From contig JADJVC010000014.1 of the NCBI GenBank assembly GCA_016710685.1, positions 248,001 through 312,000 on the forward strand: 64,000 bases of DNA, in the 5' to 3' direction. Each line of letters starts with the position of its first letter. Position 1 is the stretch's first letter. This DNA comes from Flavobacteriales bacterium (lineage in GTDB: Bacteria; Bacteroidota; Bacteroidia; Flavobacteriales_F; PHOS-HE28). Below the pieces are notes generated by a model. It did no database searches and was not told the origin of the DNA. It was given only the letters and a program-made list of their open reading frames with translations. The translations under genes were made by a program, and so were the position numbers. Of this stretch, positions 16,774 through 25,682 are shown piece after piece.

Positions 16774-17480
16774 ACGCACTAATTGTCGACGACGAGCGCC
16801 TTGCCCGCAATGAACTCCGCCGCCTGTTGGAACCCTTCAGCACCATTACCGTGGTGGGGGAGGCCGCCAATGCGGACGAGGCCGAAGAACAAGTGAGCAA
16901 GTTGAAACCCGACCTGCTCTTTCTGGACATCAACATGCCAGGACGCGACGGCATGGAACTGCTCGAAGCCTTGGAACCCGCGCCACACGTGATTTTCGTA
17001 ACGGCATACGATGAGCACGCCGTGAAGGCTTTTGAGCTGAACGCGTTGGACTATTTACTGAAACCCATCGACCCGGACCGCCTCGCGGCAGCCATCAACA
17101 AGCTCGCTGCGATACCCAAAGAAGGCGATCAAACCCGCGAACGCTTAGGACCTGAAGACCGTATTTTCCTGAAGGATGGCGAAAAATGCTGGTTCGTTGC
17201 ACTGAAGGACGTGCGCTTGTTGGAAAGCGAGGGCAACTACGTCCGTGTCCGCTTTGGCGACCAAAAACCGTTGGTGCTGCGCTCGCTGAACAGCCTGGAA
17301 AAGAAGCTCGATCCACACGTGTTCTTCCGCGCCAACCGCAAGCAAATGGTGAACCTGGCCTACGTGGACCAGATCGAACCGTGGTTCAGCGGGGGCTTGA
17401 ACGTTACTTTGAATTCGGGCGCAACCGTGGAGGTGAGCCGCAGGCAGACCTTGCGGTTTAAGGAGTTGATGAGTTTGTAG
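16770..17480 (+). CDS. LytTR family response regulator transcription factor
   Basis: A 236-residue regulator. The receiver domain (1-120) has the acidic pocket VDDE (7-9), phosphoacceptor Asp53 in FLDINMPG, and the conserved lysine in YLLKPID. The C-terminal LytTR DNA-binding domain (about 140-236) includes YVRVRFGDQK, FFRANRKQMVNLAYVDQIEPW and VEVSRRQTLRFKELM. It is phosphorylated by the coupled LytS-type kinase. Target genes are not known; the divergent or downstream genes here have no obvious LytTR direct-repeat operator that I could identify. Confidence 0.94.
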   Translation: MNALIVDDERLARNELRRLLEPFSTITVVGEAANADEAEEQVSKLKPDLLFLDINMPGRDGMELLEALEPAPHVIFVTAYDEHAVKAFELNALDYLLKPIDPDRLAAAINKLAAIPKEGDQTRERLGPEDRIFLKDGEKCWFVALKDVRLLESEGNYVRVRFGDQKPLVLRSLNSLEKKLDPHVFFRANRKQMVNLAYVDQIEPWFSGGLNVTLNSGATVEVSRRQTLRFKELMSL

Positions 17481-17567
17481 TGCAGTAGCCCAAATTGTCA
17501 AGGTTGCTGTACCCATTGTGAAACGTGCTTCCGTGTGGGGCGTTTTGTGGTCGTCCAGTTAGCGCCG

Positions 17568-17575
17568 TACTTTCG
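17568..17575 (+). promoter_or_regulatory. -7-like element before the first T9SS cargo gene
   Basis: TACTTTCG, 19 bases upstream of the ATG at 17595; one mismatch to TAnnTTTG. Confidence 0.4.
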
Positions 17576-17594
17576 GAAGCAAATCCAGAGCCCC

Positions 17595-19691
17595 ATGAAC
17601 CGAATTGCGACCCTCTTTCTGGCCATGATCGCCGTTGTTGTCCTGCGCGCAGCGTCCGGCGGGCCGGACCAATACGGGTACTTGTGGAAGGACAGCGCTG
17701 AACCCGATGGACCTACGTACGACTGGATCGACATCACCAGCATCGGCACGTTGATGACCGGCTTGGCCGACGACAACGTGGTGGGGCCTTATGTGATGGA
17801 AGGGAACATGCCCTTCTACTGGTACAGCGTGAAGAACGTGTGGATCGGAAGCAACGGTTACGTGGCTTTTAATCCCGGCAACATGGCTGCCAATTTCCCC
17901 GTGTTGCCAGCCGCTGGTGCCACGGACGATTACATGGCCGTCTTCATGGCTGATCTCACCTTCCTTGGTGTCGATAACCCCGCGCAGGTCTATGCCTGGG
18001 ATGATCAGCAGACAGCCGTGTTCTCTTGGATCAACGTGCCGTTCTGGAGTGTTACCGCACCCGGATACTCCGGCAGCAACACCTTCCAGCTCATACTTAA
18101 CAAAGCTGACAGCACCATCACCATGCAGTTCCAGAGCAATACCGGCATTAACGGAAGCAACGGTCCGGTGTGCGGCATCGAAAGCATTACCGGCGACATC
18201 GGGTTGGCGCGCTCGCAAGCGCTTGCTCCTTCGGCCGGATACGCCGTGCGTTTCTACAATCCGGCAACACCACTGCTGAACATAACCGATGCGGATGTGG
18301 AATGGGTGGGACAGGCCGGAACTGGCGGAACCAACATGGCCGTTGGCGCTTCCATCCCCTTGTTGGGACGCATCAAGAACACCGGGAACCAAACCATTGC
18401 CGGCGCTACCATCACCGGCACCGTGCTCTCGCCATTCGGCGCGCCGGTATATTCCGAAACCGTCACCATGGGCACGCTGTTGCCTTCGCAAGTCTTCGAT
18501 CCGCCGTTCGTGCAATCCTTCACGCCAACAACGGCGGGCACCTACCAGCAGCGCATCATCATTACCGGCATCGCGGATGAGCTTATCGCCAGCAACAATA
18601 TCCTAAGCCGCGAAGTGGGTGTGTACGATGCCACGTCCATTTCCAACTTGGTGGATTGGGCAGGGGCAACGGACGATCTTGCCGGCATCGGCTGGAACGG
18701 CGGCGACGGCGGCGTGGCCACTTACATCGTACCTCCTTCCTATCCCTGCCAGATCACCGGCACCACCATCCGCATCGCCAGCAACAGTGGTGCGGCCTTC
18801 ACGATGAAGATCTACGACGATGACGGCCTCGATGGTGCCCATGGCACTTTGTTGGACAGTGCCTACATCGAAGGCAACGACGCGCTGCCTGGCGATCACG
18901 TCTATCCGCTTGCAAACGCGATTCAGGTAACCAGCGGCGGTTATTACGTGGAATGGTACATGCAGGGCACATTCGTGAACATCGCAATTGACGCACAACC
19001 ACCGTTTTCACAACAGGCTTACGAGGTGCTGGGCCACGTTTGGGCCAATTACCGAGACCGCGCCACGCAGGATTTCCATCTCGGCCTTCGCATCGAACCC
19101 GCGCCGTTCACCGACGTGGGCTGCGAAGGACTGGTGGGCATCGGTGCAGGGCAGGTCATCAGCGCATCAACACCCGTTACCGCGCTGGTGAAGAATTACG
19201 GCAACACGCCCGCTACCGGCTTCCCCGTGCATTACAATTTCAACGGCGGGGCGGTCACCACGCAATCATACAGCGGCGCGCCGATTCAGCCGGGCAATTC
19301 CGCACTGATGAACTTCACCCAACCGCTGGAACCGTCCGTTACAGCGAACGGCCAGCTCTGCGCATGGACCTCCGCCGCGGACGATACGCACCAGAACAAC
19401 GATTCCGTCTGCATCGCGATCGATCTGGTCTCCGGCATTGCTGAACTTGCACCCGTGCAACTCGCATTGGCACCCAACCCCGCGCAGGACGTGGTTTCCG
19501 TGGCCGGCATCCCTGCGGGGAAAATGCGTTGGAACGTGGTCGACCCCAGTGGCAAAACGGTGCTTTCGGGGAATGAAGACCTGAACGGTTCCGCATGGAA
19601 GTTGAACGTGGCATCGCTTGCGAACGGGCCTTATTTGCTGAACGTGATCGTGCAAAGCGGAAAGTTGCAAGGGCGTTTCGTAGTGCAGTAG
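17595..19691 (+). CDS. large secreted protein with T9SS type A sorting domain
   Basis: A 698-residue exported protein. The signal peptide covers about residues 1-20 (LFLAMIAVVVLRAAS). Residues 20-225 form a nidogen-like or lectin-like beta domain with WIGSNGYVAFNPGN and TFQLILNKADSTITMQFQS. Two CARDB/Ig-like repeats follow (around 235-350 and 530-620), with a beta-sandwich segment between. The C-terminal T9SS sorting domain runs from LAPNPAQDVVSVAG to the end, with the SLANGPYLLNV motif. It would cross the outer membrane through the type IX system and be released or anchored. The start at 17595 is chosen because the signal peptide begins there. Adhesive or matrix role inferred only. Confidence 0.85.
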   Translation: MNRIATLFLAMIAVVVLRAASGGPDQYGYLWKDSAEPDGPTYDWIDITSIGTLMTGLADDNVVGPYVMEGNMPFYWYSVKNVWIGSNGYVAFNPGNMAANFPVLPAAGATDDYMAVFMADLTFLGVDNPAQVYAWDDQQTAVFSWINVPFWSVTAPGYSGSNTFQLILNKADSTITMQFQSNTGINGSNGPVCGIESITGDIGLARSQALAPSAGYAVRFYNPATPLLNITDADVEWVGQAGTGGTNMAVGASIPLLGRIKNTGNQTIAGATITGTVLSPFGAPVYSETVTMGTLLPSQVFDPPFVQSFTPTTAGTYQQRIIITGIADELIASNNILSREVGVYDATSISNLVDWAGATDDLAGIGWNGGDGGVATYIVPPSYPCQITGTTIRIASNSGAAFTMKIYDDDGLDGAHGTLLDSAYIEGNDALPGDHVYPLANAIQVTSGGYYVEWYMQGTFVNIAIDAQPPFSQQAYEVLGHVWANYRDRATQDFHLGLRIEPAPFTDVGCEGLVGIGAGQVISASTPVTALVKNYGNTPATGFPVHYNFNGGAVTTQSYSGAPIQPGNSALMNFTQPLEPSVTANGQLCAWTSAADDTHQNNDSVCIAIDLVSGIAELAPVQLALAPNPAQDVVSVAGIPAGKMRWNVVDPSGKTVLSGNEDLNGSAWKLNVASLANGPYLLNVIVQSGKLQGRFVVQ

Positions 19692-19783
19692 GGGCGATGC
19701 ATGCATCGCCCATACTGCATCGCCCATACTGCATCGCCCATACTGCATCGCCCATACTGCATCGCCCCTACTGCATCGCCCAT
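19691..19783. repeat. GGGCGATGC palindrome with five tandem 14-base units
   Basis: Starts at the last base of the preceding TAG stop. GGGGCGATGCATGCATCGCC (19691-19710) is the shared palindrome core. From 19703 the 14-base unit GCATCGCCCATACT repeats five times (the fifth with one substitution), then a partial sixth. The right arm of the palindrome has evidently been amplified. Spacer-free and far too short to be a CRISPR array. Confidence 0.85.
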
Positions 19784-19818
19784 TCACGTTTCACCACGGC
19801 ACGGTTTTAGTACCCCGT

Positions 19819-19826
19819 TACCTTTG
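19819..19826 (+). promoter_or_regulatory. -7 element before the OmpH-like gene
   Basis: TACCTTTG, exact match to TAnnTTTG, 20 bases upstream of the ATG at 19847. Confidence 0.5.
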
Positions 19827-19846
19827 CGCACCATTTAAGCCCCGAT

Positions 19847-20504
19847 ATGTCCAATCGCCCCTTGTTGTTGTTACTGGTTTTCTGGAACTTGCTGCTCACC
19901 GGAGCCATCATCTGGTCCCTCACCCGGGCACGCGTGCCGGACCGGATCCTCAAGGAAAAACTGTCCAACATCGCCGCAGGCGACACACTTTCCGACGGAA
20001 CAGTTGCGGACACTGCACGCATGGCGGAAGGCAACATTGCCTTCTTCTTCATGGACAGCGTGCAGTCGCAATTTGAATTGGTGAAGGAGAGTACCGACCG
20101 CGTGCGCAGCGAAGGCAAGCGCATGGAGAACGCCCTGCAGCGCGAAATGGACAAAGCCCAAGGCCGCTACCAAACGCTGATGTCCAAGGACCACACCTAC
20201 AGTACTCAAGCGGAGCTCGGCAAGGATCAGGCGGAACTGGAACAGTTGGGCCAAAAATTCAGGAGATGCGTTCCAACTCGCAGGACCAGCTTGACCAAAT
20301 GCAAGCGAAGATGTTGGAAGACATTACAGGGCAGATTAAGGATTTCTTGAGGATTTCAACAAGACTGCGGGCTACGATTACATCTTCAGCATACAGGATG
20401 CCGGCCAGATCTGGGTGGGCAACAAGGGCCTGAACATCACGCCGCAACTGGTGAAGGGCCTCAACGAGCGCCACCACGCCCGCCAAGCTGAACCAGCGAA
20501 ATAG
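19847..20504 (+). CDS. OmpH/Skp family periplasmic chaperone-like protein, interrupted by two frameshifts
   Basis: An N-terminal signal anchor (LLLLLVFWNLLLTGAIIW), a long coiled coil, and a C-terminal segment typical of Bacteroidota OmpH proteins (GYDYIFSIQDAG then GLNITPQLVKGLNE). The conserved sequence requires two frame changes: near 20254-20258, where five A residues would need to be six to read QKIQEMRSNS, and near 20344, where TTCTTGAGG would need one more G to read FLEDFNK. Adding both bases gives 660 nt, a 219-residue protein. As given, the reading frame ends at 20350. It lies 7 bases upstream of the OstA-like gene, consistent with a role in outer-membrane protein or LPS assembly. 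Sequencing error is the likeliest cause. Confidence 0.75.
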
Positions 20505-20511
20505 CGCACCC

Positions 20512-22104
20512 ATGGCCACGGTACGCATGGCCTTTACTTTCATGCAACAGGCGTTGTTTGCCACCGCTTTGTGCATGGCGTTTGCTTTGATCGGGTTTGA
20601 AGCCGCCGCCCAAACAAGTCCTTCCGGCCGTGTCGAGATCCTCAACGCTGACCGCTTGGATTTCGACGACCACCTCGCTCCCGGAGCGCAACGCCTCATC
20701 GGCAATGTGCGCCTGAAGCATGTGGACGCGCTCATGTTCTGCGACAGCGCTTACCTCTATCCCGATCAGCACGTGCGGGCATACGGCCATGTCGCCATCC
20801 GCCAAGGCGACACGCTCGACCTAAAGGCTGACCGCTTGGATTACACCGGCGAAAAACGGGTAGCCACCGTTGCAGGAAAAGTAGTGTTGAGCGATCCCGG
20901 AATGACGCTCACCACTGAAGCACTTACTTACGACCTCACCGCGAGCCGTGCCACTTACACCGATAGCGCACGCATCGAAAGCCGTCGTGACGGCAACACG
21001 CTCACCAGCCGCAATGGCACCTACCTTACTGCATTGCACCGCTTCATTTTCAGTGGGAATGTGCGCATTGAACATCCGGAACGTCTGATCACGGCGGACA
21101 CCCTGCAATACGCCACCGGCACAGGCGTGGCCGACTTCATCGGGCCCACGCACATCACGCAAAACGAAACGCATATGTACTGCGAACGTGGCACTTACGA
21201 CACCCGCAACAACACAGGCCGTTTCACCCGAGCGGGCCGCATCACCACGCAAGGGCGCACCCTGACCGGCGACAGCCTCCTCTACGATCGCACAGCCGGC
21301 ATCGGCTCCGGATGGGGAAATGTGCAGGTGGCCGATTCTGCCAACGATTTACTGGTGCGCGGAAATCGTGGCATTTACCACGAGAAGCAGGGGAGCAGCA
21401 TGATCACGGGCAGGGCCGAACTGCTGATGCCCATGAACGGAGACACGCTCTTCCTCCACGCGGATACGTTGTTCGCTTCCACGGACAGCGCGCAAGGCCG
21501 CAACGTGACGGCACGCCGCAACGTCCGTTTTTTCAAAAGCGACATGCAAGGCACCTGCGACACCATGCGGTACAACACATCCGACAGCCTGGTGCGTCTG
21601 CGTGGAAACCCCATGCTCTGGAGTGGAACCGACCAATTAACCGGCGATTCCATGCGCTTGGCCATCTCTGATGGTTCACCCCGTTCCGTGATCGTGGACG
21701 GCAGCGGATTCGTGGTTTCCCCGGCGGACAGTTTGCACTGGAATCAAGTAGCCGGCACAGTGATCACCGGTGTGTTCCGCGACAAAGAACTCGTGCAAGT
21801 AACCGCGGAAGGCAATGCACAAACGGCCTATTTCGCCCGCGAAGGCAAGGAAAAGGAAGGGCCGCTCACCAACCTGAACCGCGCCGACTGTGCCCGGCTG
21901 GTGCTGGGTTTGGACAGTGGTCAAGTGCATTCCGTTAGCTTCATCACTCAACCCGAAGCCACGCTATGGCCGCTGGAAAAGGCCCCGCCGGAAGAGGTGA
22001 AGCTCGAAGGCTTTTCGTGGCAACCGGAGGCCCGACCAACAGATCGAGAGGATATTTTCCGCGAAGGGGAAATGAGGAGTCGATCAGTCGTCCCTGACAA
22101 CTGA
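20512..22104 (+). CDS. OstA-like protein (LptA/LptD N-terminal-type, LPS transport)
   Basis: A 530-residue protein with a signal peptide (FALIGFEAAAQ). Repeated beta-jellyroll OstA units follow, seen as recurring phrases such as ILNADRLDFDD, LKADRLDYTGEKRVATVAGKV, LITADTLQYATGTG and LTGDSLLYDRTAG. These units form the periplasmic bridge that carries lipopolysaccharide to the outer membrane, so the protein is probably periplasmic or outer-membrane associated. No C-terminal LptD barrel is present. It follows the OmpH-like gene by 7 bases in a probable operon. Confidence 0.88.
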   Translation: MATVRMAFTFMQQALFATALCMAFALIGFEAAAQTSPSGRVEILNADRLDFDDHLAPGAQRLIGNVRLKHVDALMFCDSAYLYPDQHVRAYGHVAIRQGDTLDLKADRLDYTGEKRVATVAGKVVLSDPGMTLTTEALTYDLTASRATYTDSARIESRRDGNTLTSRNGTYLTALHRFIFSGNVRIEHPERLITADTLQYATGTGVADFIGPTHITQNETHMYCERGTYDTRNNTGRFTRAGRITTQGRTLTGDSLLYDRTAGIGSGWGNVQVADSANDLLVRGNRGIYHEKQGSSMITGRAELLMPMNGDTLFLHADTLFASTDSAQGRNVTARRNVRFFKSDMQGTCDTMRYNTSDSLVRLRGNPMLWSGTDQLTGDSMRLAISDGSPRSVIVDGSGFVVSPADSLHWNQVAGTVITGVFRDKELVQVTAEGNAQTAYFAREGKEKEGPLTNLNRADCARLVLGLDSGQVHSVSFITQPEATLWPLEKAPPEEVKLEGFSWQPEARPTDREDIFREGEMRSRSVVPDN

Positions 22105-22187
22105 CTACCCGCCGTCGCCAGCCCGGCGTTCGCAGCCGCTTCGGTGAAGGAAGCAGCGCTTTGGCGGGGGAACCGGACTACTGACAA
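22088..22187. repeat. dispersed repeat remnant around the OstA-like stop codon
   Basis: CTGACAACTGACTACC at one end and GGACTACTGACAACTACT at the other bracket a GC-rich core with CGCCGTCGCCAGCCCGGCG and GCAGCGCTTTGGCGGGG. The GACAACTGAC phrase also occurs at 13565-13577. It looks like another interspersed non-coding family, not a gene. Confidence 0.45.
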
Positions 22188-22775
22188 CTACTCCCCAACG
22201 TACGTCACGAAATCAGGCAGCGGTTTACGGTAGCCCTTCGGCCATTCCGCGGCAGGATAGCCCATAAAGAACAAGCCTAAGCAACGGTCATGATCGCCCA
22301 GGCCAAGGAAGCGCGCCATGCTTTCGCCTGTCATGGCCGCAGCCGTGAACCAGAAGCCGCCGAGGCCGTATGCCGTACACGTTAAGTACATGTTCTGCAC
22401 GGCACAAGCCATGGAAAATTCTTCTTCACGCAACGGGATCTTTCCATCGGGATCATGCGCTACGCCCAGTGCCACCACCACTGTGCTCTGCAACGGGCGC
22501 TGTACATGGTTGTCGTATTTCCTGGGCATGAATTTCTCCGGCGGAGTGATGCGTTTGTATTCTTCGCCAAGGAACTCCGACAGTCGCACGCGCCCTTCGC
22601 CGGTGAAAACCGTAAAGCGCCATGGCTGCGTCATGCCATGGCTGGGGGCCCACACGGCATTGCCCAAAACCGCGTCGATCACTTCACGCCGCACTTCACG
22701 GTCGGTGTATTCCGCCGGGCGGATCGAACGCCTGTCTTTTATCAATACCGTGATGTCACTTATGCTATGCCTCAT
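22188..22775 (-). CDS. nitroreductase family protein
   Basis: A 195-residue FMN-dependent nitroreductase-like protein. It shows DRRSIRP near the N-terminus (FMN phosphate contact), NAVWAPSHGMTQPWRFTV (FMN and substrate segment) and a C-terminal GYPAAEWPKGYRKPL, as in the YdjA/NfnB group. It would reduce nitro or quinone compounds or act as a dehydrogenase using NAD(P)H. The frame is open to 22823, but the family starts near MRHSISD (22775). No obvious operon partner. Confidence 0.88.
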   Translation of the reverse strand: MRHSISDITVLIKDRRSIRPAEYTDREVRREVIDAVLGNAVWAPSHGMTQPWRFTVFTGEGRVRLSEFLGEEYKRITPPEKFMPRKYDNHVQRPLQSTVVVALGVAHDPDGKIPLREEEFSMACAVQNMYLTCTAYGLGGFWFTAAAMTGESMARFLGLGDHDRCLGLFFMGYPAAEWPKGYRKPLPDFVTYVGE

Positions 22776-22947
22776 GTCTTCCACCTTTTGCGGCTGCAAA
22801 GAGAAGCATTGACAGGCGAACACGGACTAATCCTGTAAATCCTAAAATCCAGTCCGGAAGCCCGTAAGGTGTATCCTGTTCCGATTTATCTGAGCCATGT
22901 CAAGTGATCCATCCCGTTCAGGCAACGAACGCCTTTTTCAACTTGTC

Positions 22948-22955
22948 TACCTTTG
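22948..22955 (+). promoter_or_regulatory. -7 element before the second T9SS cargo gene
   Basis: TACCTTTG, exact match, 18 bases upstream of the ATG at 22974. Confidence 0.5.
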
Positions 22956-22973
22956 TGGACCGAAACCTGAACC

Positions 22974-24029
22974 ATGCAACTGAACCGATACACTTTCTTG
23001 GCCTTCTCACTTCCATTGGCCTTAGGCGCCAACGCCCAGTCCCTAACCTTGGATGTCGCGAGCACTGTGCCCGCCATTGGAACGGACGTGCCCATGCACC
23101 GCGGCGCTTTCACCACCGTGCCCGCCGGCGGAATGGGCGTGTTACATGATTTCAGCACGATCGTAGAGACCGGCGCAAGCACATACCGCTGGACTGCAAC
23201 TTCCATCAGTCCTAATGCAGGCATGTTCCCCACGGCCAACTTGGCCCTCAACAACGGAGGGCTGGATACAATTTTCTACAAGATTTCTGCCTTGTGCTGC
23301 GAACGGGTGGGGGAGACGCGCACCATTGATGTGCTCTTGGCAAACTTCCCCGCAGGCTTCACTGACCCCGTGCTGGAACTTCCCCTGCCATTGACTTACA
23401 ACGACACCTGGACGGACGGCATTGCGGGTTCTTTCGATGTGGACGGTTCAACCGGCACACGCTTCGGCACCCTCAACGGAACGGCGGATTCCTACGGTTT
23501 CGTCACCATCCCAGGAACCGTTGACCCCTTGCATGTGTTGCGTACCACCACCAACGTGAACGAAACGATCAATATCATCCCCAGTGGTTTTCCCATTCCA
23601 ATTGCGGTGACGCACATACGCGTGGAGGTGGCCTACCGCACGCTCTTTAGCAAAATGCCCGTGTTCCGCACCGTAACGGATTCGCTCATCAGCCCCTTCA
23701 TAACACAAGCTTCCAACTATTCCGAGTGGATGGATGCGACCGTGGTGGGACTACTTGAGCTTCAGGCTGACCTCTACGCGATGAATGCATTCCCCAGCCC
23801 GGCGGATGCGACGTTGGACATCACGTTCAACATGCCCAATGCCAGCGCTGCAACACTGAGCGTGGTGGATGCCCGCGGTGTTGAAGTGCTGAAGAAAGCG
23901 CTTGCGACAGCACAAGGTGAAGCCCGGCAAAATCTGGATGTTAAGACCTGGCAACCTGGCGTCTACCAAGCGGTAATTACTGGCGCGGACGGTTCGCGTA
24001 GTATGAAGCGCTTCGTAGTGGCGCATTGA
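22974..24029 (+). CDS. secreted protein with T9SS type A sorting domain
   Basis: A 351-residue exported protein. The signal peptide ends LGANAQ (residue 22). The central region (25-265) is beta-rich and unrecognised, with a CC pair at about 103-104 (ISALCCERVGETR). The last 80 residues are a T9SS C-terminal domain: MNAFPSPADATLDITFN, the VVDARGVEVLKKAL strand, then WQPGVYQAVITGADGSRSMKRFVV. Similar proteins of roughly this size are frequent T9SS cargo in Flavobacteriales. A terminator follows 19 bases after the stop, so this is probably a single-gene unit. Confidence 0.8.
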   Translation: MQLNRYTFLAFSLPLALGANAQSLTLDVASTVPAIGTDVPMHRGAFTTVPAGGMGVLHDFSTIVETGASTYRWTATSISPNAGMFPTANLALNNGGLDTIFYKISALCCERVGETRTIDVLLANFPAGFTDPVLELPLPLTYNDTWTDGIAGSFDVDGSTGTRFGTLNGTADSYGFVTIPGTVDPLHVLRTTTNVNETINIIPSGFPIPIAVTHIRVEVAYRTLFSKMPVFRTVTDSLISPFITQASNYSEWMDATVVGLLELQADLYAMNAFPSPADATLDITFNMPNASAATLSVVDARGVEVLKKALATAQGEARQNLDVKTWQPGVYQAVITGADGSRSMKRFVVAH

Positions 24030-24048
24030 GCGTTGCTCATGACCATAT

Positions 24049-24083
24049 GCAAGGGATGCCCAACGGCATCCCCTTGCTTTTTT
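24049..24083 (+). terminator. intrinsic terminator
   Basis: GCAAGGGATGCC pairs with GGCATCCCCTTGC (one bulged base) across a CAAC loop, followed by six T residues. Confidence 0.85.
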
Positions 24084-24106
24084 CTGTCCGTACCTTCACA
24101 CCTTGT

Positions 24107-25195
24107 ATGGAAAGCATCCGTTTCGGCAAATACGTCCCGCCAAAGGACGATCGCACACCCTTCGAAAAGCTCCTGCCCATATTTCTGGAGATTTTGACCC
24201 ACACCAGCGGTGATGTGGACGAAGCCTTGGACTGGATGCAGGAAGTGGACAAAGAGCACGGTCTCTTTTCTGCGGAATACACGTTCTAGAATTTTAAGGA
24301 AGATCTCTTCAAGCAGGGCATCCTCGGTGTGCCCACCGCAGGCGGCCCCACGGAACTTACCGGCAAGGCTGAACGCTTGATCCGCGAACGCGCACTGGAG
24401 CAGGTCTTCGGCAAGTTGAAGAAGAGCGACCGTGGTAGCCACGGCCTGCGCCGCGTGGGCCAAGGTGATGAGACCACCAGCGACCGGCGCGCCTACCGTT
24501 TCGGCGATGCGCTGGAACAGGTGGCCATGAGCGACAGCATCCGCAACGCCCAACAACGTGGGATCGACGAGTTGCGCATGAGTGAGGACGACCTCGAAGT
24601 GGTGGAGACCGAAAATCAGAGCGCCTGCGCCACCGTGCTGATGATCGACATCAGCCACAGCATGATCCTCTATGGCGAGGACCGCATAACCCCGGCCAAA
24701 AAAGTGGCCATGGCGCTGGCGGAACTCATTGCGCGGCGCTATCCCAAAGACACGTTGGACATCGTTGTATTCGGCAACGATGCATGGCAAGTAAGCCTGA
24801 AAGACCTGCCGTACCTGCAAGTGGGGCCGTTCCACACCAACACCGTGGCCGGGCTGGAACTCGCCATGGACATCTTGCGTCGCCGCAAGCTGAAGAACCG
24901 CCGCATCGTTATGATCACCGACGGAAAGCCCAGCTGCATCAAACAGAACGGCGAGTATTACATGAACAGCTTCGGCTTGGATGAAACCATCGTGGCCCGC
25001 ACATTGGACGCCGCCATGCGTGCGCGGAAGGCAAAGATCCCTATCACCACGTTCATGATCGCGCAGGACCCGTATTTGCAACGCTTCATTGAGCGCTTCA
25101 CCGAAGTAAACCAAGGACGCGCCTTTTACACGGGCCTGCAAGGCTTGGCGGATATGGTGTTCCGCGATCATGCGGCGAACAGAAAAGCATCCTGA
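24107..25195 (+). CDS. vWA domain protein, interrupted by an in-frame TAG
   Basis: Restored length 362 residues. Codon 61 (24287-24289) is TAG in an otherwise continuous frame: the N-terminal part ends SAEYTF and the continuation reads NFKEDLFKQGILGVP. The vWA domain has the MIDAS motif MIDISHSM (about residues 182-189), and its later elements are IVVFGN and MITDGKPS. It would bind a divalent metal and act with the MoxR-type ATPase encoded downstream. Possible explanations: consensus error, true nonsense mutation, or amber readthrough. As sequenced, two pieces are predicted: 24107-24289, and one from GTG at 24329. Confidence 0.75.
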
Positions 25196-25238
25196 ACATC
25201 GCGTTCAACTTAGCTGTGAAAACCAAAGACTTGAGCGT

Positions 25239-25625
25239 ATGAAACTGGACACGATCATCGCGGTGAAGGATGTTGAGTTGAGCGCCAAGTGGTACGAAGC
25301 CCTTCTTGGTTGCAAAGATCTTCATGGTGGAAATTCGTTTGCCGTGCTCGTCACGGAGGATCAGGAAGTGTTGTTGTGTCTGCATAAATGGGGGGCTCAT
25401 GAACATCCCACCATGGCGGACCCAAGCATAACGCCGGGAAACGGTTTGCTAATCTATTTCAGGACCAAAAACATGCAAGACATCCTTGCCCATGTGGAAC
25501 GCATGGGATATGCCTTTGAAGAAAAACTCCATTTGAACACGAATTCGAACCGGAAGGAGTTTTCGCTTCGCGATCCGGACGGATATTTTGTTACGATCAC
25601 AGATTACCACGAGTATGAAGGCTAA
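25239..25625 (+). CDS. VOC family (glyoxalase/dioxygenase-fold) protein
   Basis: A 128-residue vicinal-oxygen-chelate fold protein of the short single-module type: MKLDTIIAVKDVELSAKWYE at the start, a FAVLVTEDQEV strand, GNGLLIYFRTKN, and a closing SLRDPDGYFVTITDYHEYEG. The last motif resembles the metal-coordinating DPDGY loop of glyoxalase and fosfomycin-resistance-like proteins. Substrate unknown. It sits between the vWA and MoxR-type genes, 43 bases after the vWA stop. Confidence 0.82.
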   Translation: MKLDTIIAVKDVELSAKWYEALLGCKDLHGGNSFAVLVTEDQEVLLCLHKWGAHEHPTMADPSITPGNGLLIYFRTKNMQDILAHVERMGYAFEEKLHLNTNSNRKEFSLRDPDGYFVTITDYHEYEG

Positions 25626-25682
25626 CTCGGCAAGGTTCCATTCACGCATTGCAGCAAGGCCAGCCATTGTCTCCCAACCCCG

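Noticed and set aside
19703..19783. Possible CRISPR array
   Set aside because: Units of 14 bases follow each other with no spacers and no cas genes are near; it is a simple tandem repeat.
23963..25171. 402-residue minus-strand open frame
   Set aside because: Antisense of the vWA gene; no family features, high His and Val content from reverse reading of GC-rich codons.
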